Source of the DNA: Actinomycetes bacterium | GTDB taxonomy: Bacteria > Actinomycetota > Acidimicrobiia > Acidimicrobiales > RAAP-2 | NCBI GenBank assembly: GCA_021794995.1 | Contig: JAJYPY010000007.1 | Span: 1 to 41,451 of the forward strand | Direction: 5' to 3' | Length of the DNA: 41,451 nt | Part shown: positions 20,069-27,663 of the stretch, one piece after another | Layout of the letters: each line of letters starts with the position of its first letter | How positions within the stretch are numbered: the stretch's first letter is position 1 | Notes under the pieces: generated by a model | Databases searched by the model: none | What the model was told of the DNA's origin: nothing | Seen by the model: the letters and a program-made list of their open reading frames with translations, nothing else | Position numbers and translations under genes: made by a program

Positions 20069-20370
20069 CCGTGCGGCGCATGGGTGGTGATGCCGGGATC
20101 GGCGCTCGGGGCTCACCGGGGACGCGCGCCGCACTCGCCGCACTCCGTGCCTATCAGGCCGCGCGCGCCGGGTACGCGTCGCCCTGCCGGTTCTATCCGA
20201 GCTGCTCGGCATACGCTGTCGAAGCGGTGGAGCGCTACGGCGCGGGCACCGGGCTGTGGCTGGCCGCTCGGCGCATCGCGCGCTGCCGCCCGCTCGGGGG
20301 CCGCGGGGTCGACCTGGTGCCTCTCGAGCCCCGGCGTCACCGCCGCACGAGGGGACGATCGTGCACCTGA
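20065..20370 (+). CDS. yidD: Membrane protein insertion efficiency factor YidD
   Basis: Small amphipathic membrane-associated protein (101 residues) that assists YidC/Sec insertion. The signature is intact: '[20 protein letters not shown]', then '[18 protein letters not shown]'. The conserved cysteines are present. The GTG start overlaps the rnpA stop, and the 3' end overlaps the yidC start by 10 bp, so the three genes are translationally coupled. Confidence 0.92.
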   Translation: MTVRRMGGDAGIGARGSPGTRAALAALRAYQAARAGYASPCRFYPSCSAYAVEAVERYGAGTGLWLAARRIARCRPLGGRGVDLVPLEPRRHRRTRGRSCT

Positions 20371-21605
20371 GCCCGTTTCTCGCTGAAAATGCCCTGTTCA
20401 AGACCGTCGGGGACATCTTCCATCCGCTGTTCGTCCTGATCGCCGACGTCCTCGCGTGGATCTACGCCATCGTTCCCACATACGCGGTGGCGATCATCCT
20501 GCTCACGATCCTGATCATGGCGTTGATGACGCCGCTCACGATCAAGAGCACGCGCTCGATGCTGGCGATGCAGACGCTGCAGCCCGAGATGCAGAAGCTG
20601 CGCGCAAAGTACAAGGGCCCGGAGAACCGCCAGCAGCTGAACGAAGAGATGATGAAGCTGTACCGCGAGCAGGGGGTGAGCCCAACGGGCGGCTGCCTGC
20701 CGATGTTCCTTCAGATGCCGGCCTTCATCGTCCTGTACGACACCATTCGCGGGCTCGCGAACACGGTGAAGAAGGGCGCCTTCATGGGCACAGGCAGGGT
20801 GCGCTGCACGCACCTCGTGTGTGCCACACCGCGCTACGTGCCGCACAGCTCGGCGATCTACAGGAACCTCAGGAAGACGCCGGGCGTCATGCACTCGCTC
20901 GGGCTGAACCTCGCCGCCAAACCCCTGACACATCGAGGCGTCTGGTACGACTACGTCCCGTACTTCGCGCTGCTCGCCGTCGCGGTCGCCCTGCAGTATT
21001 TCCAGATGGCGCAGATGACGAGAAGGAACAAGCGCAACAACACCGCGCAGCCGATGCCCCAACAGATGCAGACCATGCAGCGCGTGATGCCGCTGATCTT
21101 CGCCTACATCTACTTCCTGGTGCCCGCCGGCGTGGTCGTCTACATGATCATGTCGTCGGCGATCCGGGTGTTGACCCAGGACTTGATCTTCCGCCACGGA
21201 CTCGTCCAACCTGGCGGCCAAGGGCGCCAGGTTGGTGGAGGCAAACCCCAGCCCAAGCCCGCCGGGGCGATCGACGCCTCGGCAAGCCCGGCGGCGCCGA
21301 AGCGCCCGCCCGCCCCCGCCGCAGCGCAGGACCAGTCCGCTGCGCCAGCCGCTGCGCTTCCCGAGGCCGGCTCCGTGCCACCGGCTGGCGAGCGACGGAC
21401 GCTGCCCTTCAGAGCTCGGCGCGCCAGCCCACCGGACTCCGGGGCGACGGCAGGAACCAGCGATCGAGCTCCCGCTCGGGGCACCCCGGCGAGGGACGGA
21501 CGTCAGCGACGAGGCGGGTCGAACGGTACTACTAATGGTAGTACCGCTCCCTCGCCGAAGCAGCACCCCCGATCGAAGTCCAAGCGCGCGCGGAAGGCTC
21601 GTTGA
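20361..21605 (+). CDS. yidC: Membrane protein insertase YidC
   Basis: Oxa1-superfamily insertase for inner-membrane proteins, 414 residues. TM helices are near 10-55, then the cytoplasmic hairpin ('[20 protein letters not shown]'), then '[20 protein letters not shown]', with further helices around '[20 protein letters not shown]' and '[20 protein letters not shown]'. A roughly 60-residue segment after 'NTVKKGAF' contains two cysteines in '[11 protein letters not shown]'. The C-terminal 120 residues are Ala/Pro/Arg-rich and end basic ('KSKRARKAR'), suited to ribosome contact. The GTG at 20361 has GAGGGGACGATC upstream. The track start at 20256 is upstream inside yidD and is rejected. Confidence 0.95.
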   Translation: MHLSPFLAENALFKTVGDIFHPLFVLIADVLAWIYAIVPTYAVAIILLTILIMALMTPLTIKSTRSMLAMQTLQPEMQKLRAKYKGPENRQQLNEEMMKLYREQGVSPTGGCLPMFLQMPAFIVLYDTIRGLANTVKKGAFMGTGRVRCTHLVCATPRYVPHSSAIYRNLRKTPGVMHSLGLNLAAKPLTHRGVWYDYVPYFALLAVAVALQYFQMAQMTRRNKRNNTAQPMPQQMQTMQRVMPLIFAYIYFLVPAGVVVYMIMSSAIRVLTQDLIFRHGLVQPGGQGRQVGGGKPQPKPAGAIDASASPAAPKRPPAPAAAQDQSAAPAAALPEAGSVPPAGERRTLPFRARRASPPDSGATAGTSDRAPARGTPARDGRQRRGGSNGTTNGSTAPSPKQHPRSKSKRARKAR

Positions 21606-21608
21606 ACC

Positions 21609-22682
21609 GTGGAGTGGGTCGAAAAGACGGGAAAGTCGGTGGGAGAAGCCACGGAGCGGGCCCTCGACCAGCTGGGCGTCTCGGAGCAGGACGCTGAGCT
21701 TGTTGTCCTCGCCGAGCCCAGGACCGGGTTGTTCGGCCGGGTGCGCGGCGAGGCGCGGGTGCGGGCCCGCGTCCGGCCGGCGGAGCCCCGCCCGAAACGG
21801 GTGCGCCGGTCTCGCGAGCGCGGACGCGCAGCGGGACGTTCCGGCGAGACCCAGGCGGCACCAGGCGCCGAGGGACAGCGCTCGCGGCAACGCCCCGCGA
21901 ACCCCAACGGTCAGCGGGGCACCGGCGGCCGCGGGGGGCACGCACAAGGCAGCGCGTCGGGGGGCGAAGATGCGAGCCGGAGCGAGAGCAGTACGGGAGC
22001 GCCGACGACCTCCGCGAGCAGTCGGCGTCGACGGAGACGCCGGAGCGCCGTCGTCCGTCAGGAGGAGAGCGGGCAAGGACCTCGTGGTGATGCGAGGGAC
22101 GCGGGAGGCGAGCGGATCGCTGCGGTCGATGACGCGCGCGGCGGCCCGTCGCAGACCACTCGAGGGTCGAGGCAGGATGGAGCAGTGAGGGAGGAGCTCG
22201 CGGTGTCTGACGGGATCACGTTGCAAGAGCAAGCGGCGGTGGCCAAGGACTTCATCGAAGGTCTTCTCGAGCGCTATGGGCTCGAGGCGACCGTGGACGT
22301 CCGGGAACTGGACGAAGAGACGGTCGAGCTGGCTGCGCGTGGCGATGGATTGGGTGTGCTCGTCGGGCCCAAGGGTGCGACGCTGGCGGCACTGCAGGAC
22401 GTGACGCGAACGGTCGTCCAGAAGCGGTTTCCGAACCGCACGGACCGGGTCCTGGTCGACGTCGCCGGCTACCGGGAACGACGGATCGCCGCGCTGCGGC
22501 GGTTCACGGCGCAGATTGCCGCCGAGGTCCTCGAGAGCGGCAGCGAGCGTGCGCTCGAGCCGATGTCGGCCGCCGACCGCAAGGTTGTCCATGACGCGGT
22601 GGTCACGATCGACGGGGTGGTGTCGAGCTCACAGGGCGAAGAGCCGCACCGCTTCGTGGTCATCTCACCCGCCGACGGCTGA
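21609..22682 (+). CDS. jag: Jag / KhpB-type RNA-binding protein (Jag_N, KH, R3H)
   Basis: RNA-binding protein encoded next to yidC in many Gram-positive bacteria. Over 357 residues: Jag N-terminal domain (1-50, 'VEKTGKSVGEATERALDQLG'), a long Arg/Gly/Glu-rich disordered linker (about 55-200), a KH domain ('VLVGPKGATLAALQDVTRTV') and a C-terminal R3H domain ('RERRIAALRRFTAQIA', 'EPMSAADRKVVHDAV', ending 'EEPHRFVVISPADG'). The GTG start is 3 bp after the yidC stop, with no clear SD, so coupling is likely. The 150-residue linker is longer than in Firmicute Jag. Confidence 0.9.
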   Translation: MEWVEKTGKSVGEATERALDQLGVSEQDAELVVLAEPRTGLFGRVRGEARVRARVRPAEPRPKRVRRSRERGRAAGRSGETQAAPGAEGQRSRQRPANPNGQRGTGGRGGHAQGSASGGEDASRSESSTGAPTTSASSRRRRRRRSAVVRQEESGQGPRGDARDAGGERIAAVDDARGGPSQTTRGSRQDGAVREELAVSDGITLQEQAAVAKDFIEGLLERYGLEATVDVRELDEETVELAARGDGLGVLVGPKGATLAALQDVTRTVVQKRFPNRTDRVLVDVAGYRERRIAALRRFTAQIAAEVLESGSERALEPMSAADRKVVHDAVVTIDGVVSSSQGEEPHRFVVISPADG

Positions 22683-22710
22683 ACCTGCGACGCGGGGTGC
22701 TTCACCGCGC

Positions 22711-22747
22711 GGACGGGGCGATGGCAGCGGACGGGGCGATGGACGGC
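22711..22747 (+). repeat. 18-bp duplication carrying the rsmG start region
   Basis: Two copies of a unit containing GGACGGGGCGATGG place in-frame ATG codons at 22721 and 22739, each after a GGGG run, with a third ATG at 22748. This resembles the iterated start modules of the hut genes, with a weaker SD. Confidence 0.7.
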
Positions 22748-23404
22748 ATGACGCGCCTCCGCGGGTTGCTGACGGAGGCCCGCGCGAACGGCTTCCTCGG
22801 GCCCGGCGCCATCGGTGACCACCTCGACCACGCGGAGGCATTTGCCGAGGCCGTGGAGTCGGCATGGGGCGGAGCCGTCCCTGGCGCTCCTCATCCGGGC
22901 GATGCTCCGGCGAGGGTCGTCGACCTCGGTTCCGGCGCGGGCGTTCCTGCGCTGGTCCTGACCCTGCGCTGGCCGGCGAGCCGGTTCCTCCTCGTCGAGG
23001 CGAATGCCCGACGTGCCTCGTTTCTCGAACGGGCGACGGGGGAGCTGGGGGTTGCGGAGCGCGCCGAGGTGGTCGCCGTGCGCGCCGAGACGATCGGGAG
23101 AGACCCGGCTCGGCGAGGATGCTACGACGCGGTCGTGGCCCGCTCCTTCGGCCGCCCAGCGGTCACGGCGGAGTGCGCGGCGCCGCTGCTTCGGGTCGGT
23201 GGCATCCTTGTCGTCTCCGAGCCGCCCACCATCGACGCCGCGGCCCTCCCCCGCTGGGCACCTTCGGCGCTCGCGAGCCTCGGGATGGGCACGGGCGTGC
23301 GTCTTGGCGGCGCCCGGCACTTCGTCGCCATTCCCCAGCTGGTTGCCTGTCCCGAGCGCTTCCCACGACGCGTCGGGGTGCCGGCGAAACGCCCGCTGTT
23401 CTGA
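22721..23404 (+). CDS. rsmG: 16S rRNA (guanine-N7) methyltransferase RsmG
   Basis: SAM-dependent methyltransferase for G527 (E. coli numbering) of 16S rRNA. Loss of this enzyme gives low-level streptomycin resistance in several bacteria. About 227 residues with the SAM site 'RVVDLGSGAGVPALVLTLRW', then 'FLLVEANARRASFLERATGE' and 'YDAVVARSFGRPAVTAECAA'. The start is ambiguous: ATG at 22721, 22739 or 22748, or GTG at 22697 (track). I give 22721. It is the last gene of the rpmH operon and is convergent with the LAGLIDADG-like gene, 7 bp between stops. Confidence 0.92.
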   Translation: MAADGAMDGMTRLRGLLTEARANGFLGPGAIGDHLDHAEAFAEAVESAWGGAVPGAPHPGDAPARVVDLGSGAGVPALVLTLRWPASRFLLVEANARRASFLERATGELGVAERAEVVAVRAETIGRDPARRGCYDAVVARSFGRPAVTAECAAPLLRVGGILVVSEPPTIDAAALPRWAPSALASLGMGTGVRLGGARHFVAIPQLVACPERFPRRVGVPAKRPLF

Positions 23405-23405
23405 A

Positions 23406-23421
23406 GGAGGGCTATCCCTCC
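23406..23421. terminator. Hairpin between convergent rsmG and LAGLIDADG-like genes
   Basis: GGAGGG-CTAT-CCCTCC is a perfect 6-bp stem with a 4-base loop. It begins two bases after the rsmG stop and contains the stop of the facing gene. There is no U tract on either strand, so terminator function is tentative. Confidence 0.35.
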
Positions 23422-23891
23422 CGCGCCGGGTCTGCGTCGTCCGCCGCACGAAGGGCGGAGAAGATCGTTGACGCTCGGTCGGGCGCGGGAAGATCGTCCC
23501 CGGAATCTGGATGATCGCCCGCGATCCCGGAGTCGTCGATCGCCAGCTGCCGGGCGTACTGGGTGCACATCGACACGAAGCGTGCATGCGCATACCGGTC
23601 GAGTGACGGCGAGAGGTGCGTGGCGATGAGGGGGACGACCGTGTCGCGAAGGTAGGCGCCGCGCACCATCCACTGGTAGTACCGCCGGCCGCCGTGGGAG
23701 TAGGGGCCGTAGAGACGACTGCCTGGATAGGTGCGCTCGAGCCAGCGAAACATGGCTTCGTGCCGTTCGTGCATGCGCAGCGTGATCTGGGGCTGGCGTC
23801 CGTCCCCTCCAAAGTGCCCCTCACCGATCAGCAGGCCGACCAGGACGCCATGGTCGAATTCGGTTGCTGCCGGGCCCCCGCCTAGTGTCAT
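23412..23891 (-). CDS. Free-standing single-motif LAGLIDADG-like protein
   Basis: A 159-residue protein that resembles a single-motif LAGLIDADG homing endonuclease: 'GVLVGLLIGEGHFGGDGRQP' (about 15-34) followed by 'ITLRMHERHEAMFRWLERTY' and 'YYQWMVRGAYLRDTVVPLIA'. One-motif proteins act as homodimers. The second acidic position of the motif is Glu, as in other members. The start is secure: ATG at 23891 with AAGGAGG four bases upstream. No intron, intein or split gene is near it, so it is not obviously mobile. It may be a domesticated DNA-binding protein. It diverges from parA across a region with two parS-like repeats. The last 40 residues are Asp/Ala-rich and probably disordered. Nuclease activity is not proven. 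Confidence 0.68.
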   Translation of the reverse strand: MTLGGGPAATEFDHGVLVGLLIGEGHFGGDGRQPQITLRMHERHEAMFRWLERTYPGSRLYGPYSHGGRRYYQWMVRGAYLRDTVVPLIATHLSPSLDRYAHARFVSMCTQYARQLAIDDSGIAGDHPDSGDDLPAPDRASTIFSALRAADDADPAREG

Positions 23892-23919
23892 CGAACCTCC
23901 TTGGGCGGTGGTCCTTATG

Positions 23920-23950
23920 GTGTTTCACCGTCATGTTACACGTGGAACGC
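23920..23950. promoter_or_regulatory. parS-like repeat copy 1
   Basis: A 31-bp element with a half site TGTTTCAC (23921-23928) and a full parS-like 16-mer TGTTACACGTGGAACG (23934-23949), which matches the B. subtilis parS consensus TGTTTCACGTGAAACA at 13 of 16 positions. It lies 28 bp upstream of the LAGLIDADG-like start. ParB is the expected ligand because parAB is adjacent. Confidence 0.7.
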
Positions 23951-24009
23951 CAGCCACCGCCACCCCTCAGCGGACGGCGTGCCGTGGCACGATGGGGGGT
24001 GTGGTGTGA

Positions 24010-24040
24010 GTGTTTCACCGTTAGGTTACACGTGAAACGC
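24010..24040. promoter_or_regulatory. parS-like repeat copy 2
   Basis: Second copy of the 31-bp element, identical to copy 1 at 28 of 31 positions and exactly 90 bp away. The half site TGTTTCAC (24011-24018) is followed by GGTTACACGTGAAACG (24024-24039), again 13 of 16 to the parS consensus. Confidence 0.7.
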
Positions 24041-24073
24041 GTGGGCGTCGCGCAAAAGATGCGGTAGCGAGGC

Positions 24074-24102
24074 TTGACCTGGACCAAGGCGCGGGCCAGG
24101 AT
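24074..24102 (+). promoter_or_regulatory. Candidate parA promoter
   Basis: TTGACC (24074-24079), a 17-bp spacer and CAGGAT (24097-24102) on the plus strand, about 215 bp before the parA start. The -35 is good and the -10 weak. It lies 34 bp after the second parS-like repeat, so ParB bound there could influence it. Confidence 0.35.
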
Positions 24103-24317
24103 GGAGGCGTGAGCTGCGGCGGGGGAGCGAGTGGGCGTCCGATGCCCCGTTGGGGTGACCGTTCGACCCCCCGCACCGCTCCGACCTCGGCGTTCACCAC
24201 CACCGTGCCTGGCGCATGCATTGCGTGCCCGCCCGGGTGGTCTGCCGCCCGACGCGCATGTCCGGTCGCGCAGTGCGGGTGATCGGCCGCCGCCGCTCCA
24301 GGGAGGGGGACGGCATC

Positions 24318-25502
24318 GTGAGCCCGCCGGAGAAGGCCGAGCAGAATGCACCGCCCCCCGAGGGTGAAGAGGACGACCAGGTGACAGATGCCCAGCTGAG
24401 GATCGATAGTCCTCCCATCGCCACGGCGCAGGGAATGGAACCTGCGGAACGGCCAGACGACTTGGAGCATGGTGCCGACGCCGATGATCCCCTGTATGAG
24501 GACAGGGCCCTCGGCGAGGCCGAGGCGCCGGTCGTCGAGGAAGTTCCCCGCATGGTCGAGGAGGCTCCAGTGGTTGTGGAGGAGGCTCCACAGGTGCTCG
24601 AGGAAGCTCCACAGGTGGTCGAGGGCGCACCGCCGCCGCGCACCGCAGGCGCACGGGGGGAGCGCGCGGTGGAGCGCGAGCTGGTGGCGCGCTCAGACGG
24701 GAGAGGCGTGGCTACCCCGCGCCCACTGCCCCGTGTGGTCGCTGTCGCCAACCAAAAGGGTGGTGTGGGGAAGACGACCACGACCGTGAACCTCGGGGCT
24801 GCCCTTGCCGACCTCGGCTATCGCGTCCTCGTGATCGACCTGGACCCCCAGGGGAACGCCACGACGGGGCTCGGTATTGATGCACGGAGCTTCGAACACT
24901 CGATGTACGACGTCATCATGCGCGAGACGCCGCTCGAGGACGCGATCGAGCCGACGAGTGTGCGGAACCTGTTCGTCGCGCCGGCCACGATCGACCTCGC
25001 CGGTGTCGAGATCGAACTGGTGCCCGCGTTCAGCCGTGAGCTCCGGCTGCGCAGGGCGATCGAGACGGTCGTGGACGACTTCGACTTCGTACTGATCGAC
25101 TGTCCGCCTTCGCTCGGGCTGATCACGATCAACGGCCTTGCCGCTGCGAGCGAGGTGCTGGTCCCCATCCAGTGTGAGTACTATGCGCTCGAGGGGCTCG
25201 GGCAGCTTCTCAGGAACGTCCATCTCGTCGCCTCCAACCTCAACGAGCGCCTCGAAGTCAGCGCGATCGTCCTGACCATGTACGACGCCCGCACCCGGCT
25301 GGCCCTCGAAGTCGCGGACGATGTCCGCGAGCACTTCGGCGAGAAGGTCTGCCGGATCGTGATCCCGCGCACGATCCGCCTATCCGAGGCGCCCTCATTT
25401 GGTCAACCGATTACGGTGTTCGACCCCTCGTCTCGTGGAGCGGTCGCGTACAGGGAGCTTGCGAAGGAGGTGAGCAATGGCGCGCCGAAGCGGACTGGGT
25501 AA
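24318..25502 (+). CDS. parA: Chromosome partitioning ATPase ParA (Soj)
   Basis: Deviant-Walker ATPase that, with ParB-parS, segregates the origin region. The core runs from about residue 138: 'VVAVANQKGGVGKTTTTVNL' (Walker A 147-153), 'VLVIDLDPQGNATTGLG', 'DFDFVLIDCPPSLGLITING' and 'VLVPIQCEYYALEGLGQL'. An unusual 138-residue acidic N-terminal extension precedes it, with 'VVEEAPQVLEEAPQVVEGAP'-type repeats. The GTG at 24318 has GGAGGGGGA upstream. An in-frame GTG or ATG closer to the core cannot be excluded. It overlaps parB by 26 bp. Confidence 0.94.
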   Translation: MSPPEKAEQNAPPPEGEEDDQVTDAQLRIDSPPIATAQGMEPAERPDDLEHGADADDPLYEDRALGEAEAPVVEEVPRMVEEAPVVVEEAPQVLEEAPQVVEGAPPPRTAGARGERAVERELVARSDGRGVATPRPLPRVVAVANQKGGVGKTTTTVNLGAALADLGYRVLVIDLDPQGNATTGLGIDARSFEHSMYDVIMRETPLEDAIEPTSVRNLFVAPATIDLAGVEIELVPAFSRELRLRRAIETVVDDFDFVLIDCPPSLGLITINGLAAASEVLVPIQCEYYALEGLGQLLRNVHLVASNLNERLEVSAIVLTMYDARTRLALEVADDVREHFGEKVCRIVIPRTIRLSEAPSFGQPITVFDPSSRGAVAYRELAKEVSNGAPKRTG

Positions 25503-26469
25503 GGGGCTGGGCGCCCTGATCCCGACGGAGGTCGCCGGTGCCGGCGCGCAGGGGGGTGCGCTGCGTGAGGTTCCGATCTCGAGCATCCGCCCCAACACCC
25601 TGCAGCCGCGGACCCATTTCGACGAAGAGTCGATGTCGTCTCTCGCGGCGTCCATCCGGGAGCTGGGCGTTCTCCAACCGGTCCTGGTGCGCGCGCTCGA
25701 GGAGGGAGTGGAGGGGTATGAGCTGATCGCCGGGGAGCGGCGGTGGCGCGCCGCGCGCCGCGCCGGACTCCAGACGATCCCGGTGCTTGTCAGGGACGTC
25801 AACGGCGACGCGCACAGCCTCGAGCAGGCGCTCGTGGAGAATCTCCACCGGGAGGATCTCGGACCGCTCGAAGAGGCGGCCGCGTATCAGCAGCTCATCG
25901 ATGACTTCGGTCTCACCCACGAGCAGGTTGCGACCCGCGTGGGCAAGAGCCGCGCCACGGTGACGAACACGCTGCGGCTGCTGCAGCTTCCCGCAGGCGT
26001 GCAGCGCGCCCTCGCGGACGGCTCGATCTCCGCCGGCCACGCCAGAGCATTGTTGGGGACCCCAGACCGGCAGCTCCAAGAGCAGCTCGTTGGACGGATC
26101 GTCGGTGAAGGGCTCACCGTGCGGCAGGTCGAGGATGCCGTGCGCGGTGGCGACGTCGCGTCTGGCGCGTTGGGGGTGGCGACGGGTCCCGGCACGGGCG
26201 CCGACGCGAGCGGCGGGCGCGTCGGCGCGGATCATGCCGGTACTACCAGCGGTACGACTCGTCGTGTCCCGACGCGACGCCTCCCTGAGCCGGGCGTACT
26301 GGAGCTCGAAGAGCTGCTTTCGACGCATCTCAATACCCGGGTCAAGGTGGAACTTCACAACCGCCGGGGCCGTGTCCTTGTCGAGTTCGCCACCCTCGAG
26401 GATCTCGAGCGCATCTACCGGGCGATGGTCGAAGGACCCCACACGTCCACCCCTCCGCCCACGCCGTAG
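25477..26469 (+). CDS. parB: Chromosome partitioning protein ParB (Spo0J)
   Basis: CTP-dependent clamp that loads at parS. Over 330 residues: the N-terminal ParA-activating tail 'MARRSGLGKGLGALIPTE', CTP-binding motifs in 'LQPRTHFDEE', 'GERRWRAARRAG' (86-97) and 'ENLHRED' (121-127), a helix-turn-helix ('LTHEQVATRVGKSRATVTNT'), a Gly/Ala-rich linker and a C-terminal dimerisation domain ('LSTHLNTRVKVELHNRRGRV'). The ATG is preceded by AAGGAGGTGAGCA inside parA. Confidence 0.96.
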   Translation: MARRSGLGKGLGALIPTEVAGAGAQGGALREVPISSIRPNTLQPRTHFDEESMSSLAASIRELGVLQPVLVRALEEGVEGYELIAGERRWRAARRAGLQTIPVLVRDVNGDAHSLEQALVENLHREDLGPLEEAAAYQQLIDDFGLTHEQVATRVGKSRATVTNTLRLLQLPAGVQRALADGSISAGHARALLGTPDRQLQEQLVGRIVGEGLTVRQVEDAVRGGDVASGALGVATGPGTGADASGGRVGADHAGTTSGTTRRVPTRRLPEPGVLELEELLSTHLNTRVKVELHNRRGRVLVEFATLEDLERIYRAMVEGPHTSTPPPTP

Positions 26470-26555
26470 CGACCGGTGATGCCGGTCCCTGCACAGGGTG
26501 GGGTCTCGACCGGCACGTGACCTCGAGGGCGGAACCCTCAACCCGCACTACACGG

Positions 26556-26588
26556 ATATCCACAACCTGTGCATGACGTTGTGGATTG
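26556..26588. promoter_or_regulatory. Inverted pair of DnaA boxes in the parB/cwlM-like convergent gap
   Basis: ATATCCACA (26556-26564) and TGTGGATTG (26580-26588) are the best DnaA-box matches in the window. They form a perfect 9-bp inverted repeat, ATCCACAAC (26558-26566) and GTTGTGGAT (26578-26586), with an 11-base loop. As RNA the same sequence is a stem followed by TGTTCTG, so it could also be a weak terminator for parB. The whole 26470-26659 gap has no gene. Confidence 0.55.
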
Positions 26589-26659
26589 TTCTGCTCGCCC
26601 TCAAGTACAGCATGCGGTCAGCGCAGCGCCCGTGTGGACGACGCCCGCGTGCCCCCTGG

Positions 26660-27655
26660 TCACTCCCAAGGCCCCCCGGCCCACGACGACAGCGCGTCGG
26701 CGAGCGCGTCGGCGAGCGCGGAACCGTGCTCGACGGCGAGGGACGCGGGGCCGACTTCGACGGTCACGGCGGGCATCCGCGTCTCGCGCAGGATCGTGAG
26801 CGACATCCCATGCGCCCCGAGGTCGGGCACCCCGAGGGCTCGCGGGACCGTTCGCTGGATCGCCTCGGCGAGCAAGCGGCCCCCGACGGACTCGTCGCGG
26901 TACCCCGAGTAGAAGGCGGCCAGCGCGCCGCGGCGCTCCGGCTCGAGTCGCAGGGCGAGGTAGGCCTCCGCGCCTGCGCTGTTCGCCTGCTGCGCCTGGA
27001 CGGAGTCATCGGGGTGATGAAGGGTCGTGACGGTGGCGCCGTAGGTGAGCAGTCGCCTGCGCAACGCGGCTACCGGGGGGGCCAGTCCCCCGGGCTCGCC
27101 GATCGCGATGTGGCGGCCCGCGAGCGTGGGCGGCGCCTGGCGGAGCAGCTCCCTCGCTCGTACGGTCGACACGAGGTGGACCGGCGACGGGGCGCGCGCG
27201 GCCACGCGGCGAAGCGCGCGCAACGTCTCGCTGCCAAGAATGCCGTCGGCCGGCAGCGCCGCGTTCTCTTGGAACTCACGGAGCGCGATCGCGGTGGCGT
27301 CGCCGAAGATGCCGTCGACCCGCCCGGTGTCGAAGCCGAGTGCGCAGATCCGTTGTTGGAGCTCGGCGACGTCGTCCCCGCGCATCATCGGCGTCCGGCG
27401 GTACAAGAAGCGGTCACCGAGCCGATACCCGGCTTCGACGAGGGTCTGCCACGTCTGCGCGCCGAAGAGCCCGTCCACGCGCAGTCCCCGACTCCGCTGA
27501 AACGCCTCGACGGCGGCGCGGGTCGCGCGACCGAAGACGCCACTCGGATCGGTGATCGGGCCGAACCCCAACGCAAGGAGGCGATCCTGGACGTCTGCAA
27601 CCGCATCGCCCTCGTCGCCCTCGCAGAGCGGGAGCGCGCCGCGCCGAGGGGTCAA
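26660..27655 (-). CDS. CwlM-like protein: two peptidoglycan-binding domains plus degenerate amidase_3 domain
   Basis: About 331 residues. Two PG_binding_1 repeats are visible ('DAVADVQDRLLALGFG...GLFGAQTW' and 'DDVAELQQRICALGFDTGRV...GILGSETL'), then an N-acetylmuramoyl-L-alanine amidase_3 fold. In active amidases the first zinc ligands lie in a DPGHGG motif. Here it reads 'IAIGEPGG' with no His, and the later His-containing strand is 'AYLALRLEP'. Only 'VTVEVGP' keeps the Glu. No signal peptide is seen, so it should stay in the cytoplasm. Mycobacterial CwlM, beside trx and parB, is a cytoplasmic PknB-controlled activator of MurA. This is the positional homologue. The start is uncertain: TTG at 27655, 9 bp after trxA; no ATG or GTG fits nearby. 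Confidence 0.78.
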   Translation of the reverse strand: MTPRRGALPLCEGDEGDAVADVQDRLLALGFGPITDPSGVFGRATRAAVEAFQRSRGLRVDGLFGAQTWQTLVEAGYRLGDRFLYRRTPMMRGDDVAELQQRICALGFDTGRVDGIFGDATAIALREFQENAALPADGILGSETLRALRRVAARAPSPVHLVSTVRARELLRQAPPTLAGRHIAIGEPGGLAPPVAALRRRLLTYGATVTTLHHPDDSVQAQQANSAGAEAYLALRLEPERRGALAAFYSGYRDESVGGRLLAEAIQRTVPRALGVPDLGAHGMSLTILRETRMPAVTVEVGPASLAVEHGSALADALADALSSWAGGPWE

Positions 27656-27663
27656 CCCGTCGT

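Noticed and set aside
20337-22592. 751-codon minus-strand ORF opposite yidC/jag
   Set aside because: Antisense shadow; His/Arg-rich, no recognisable domain.
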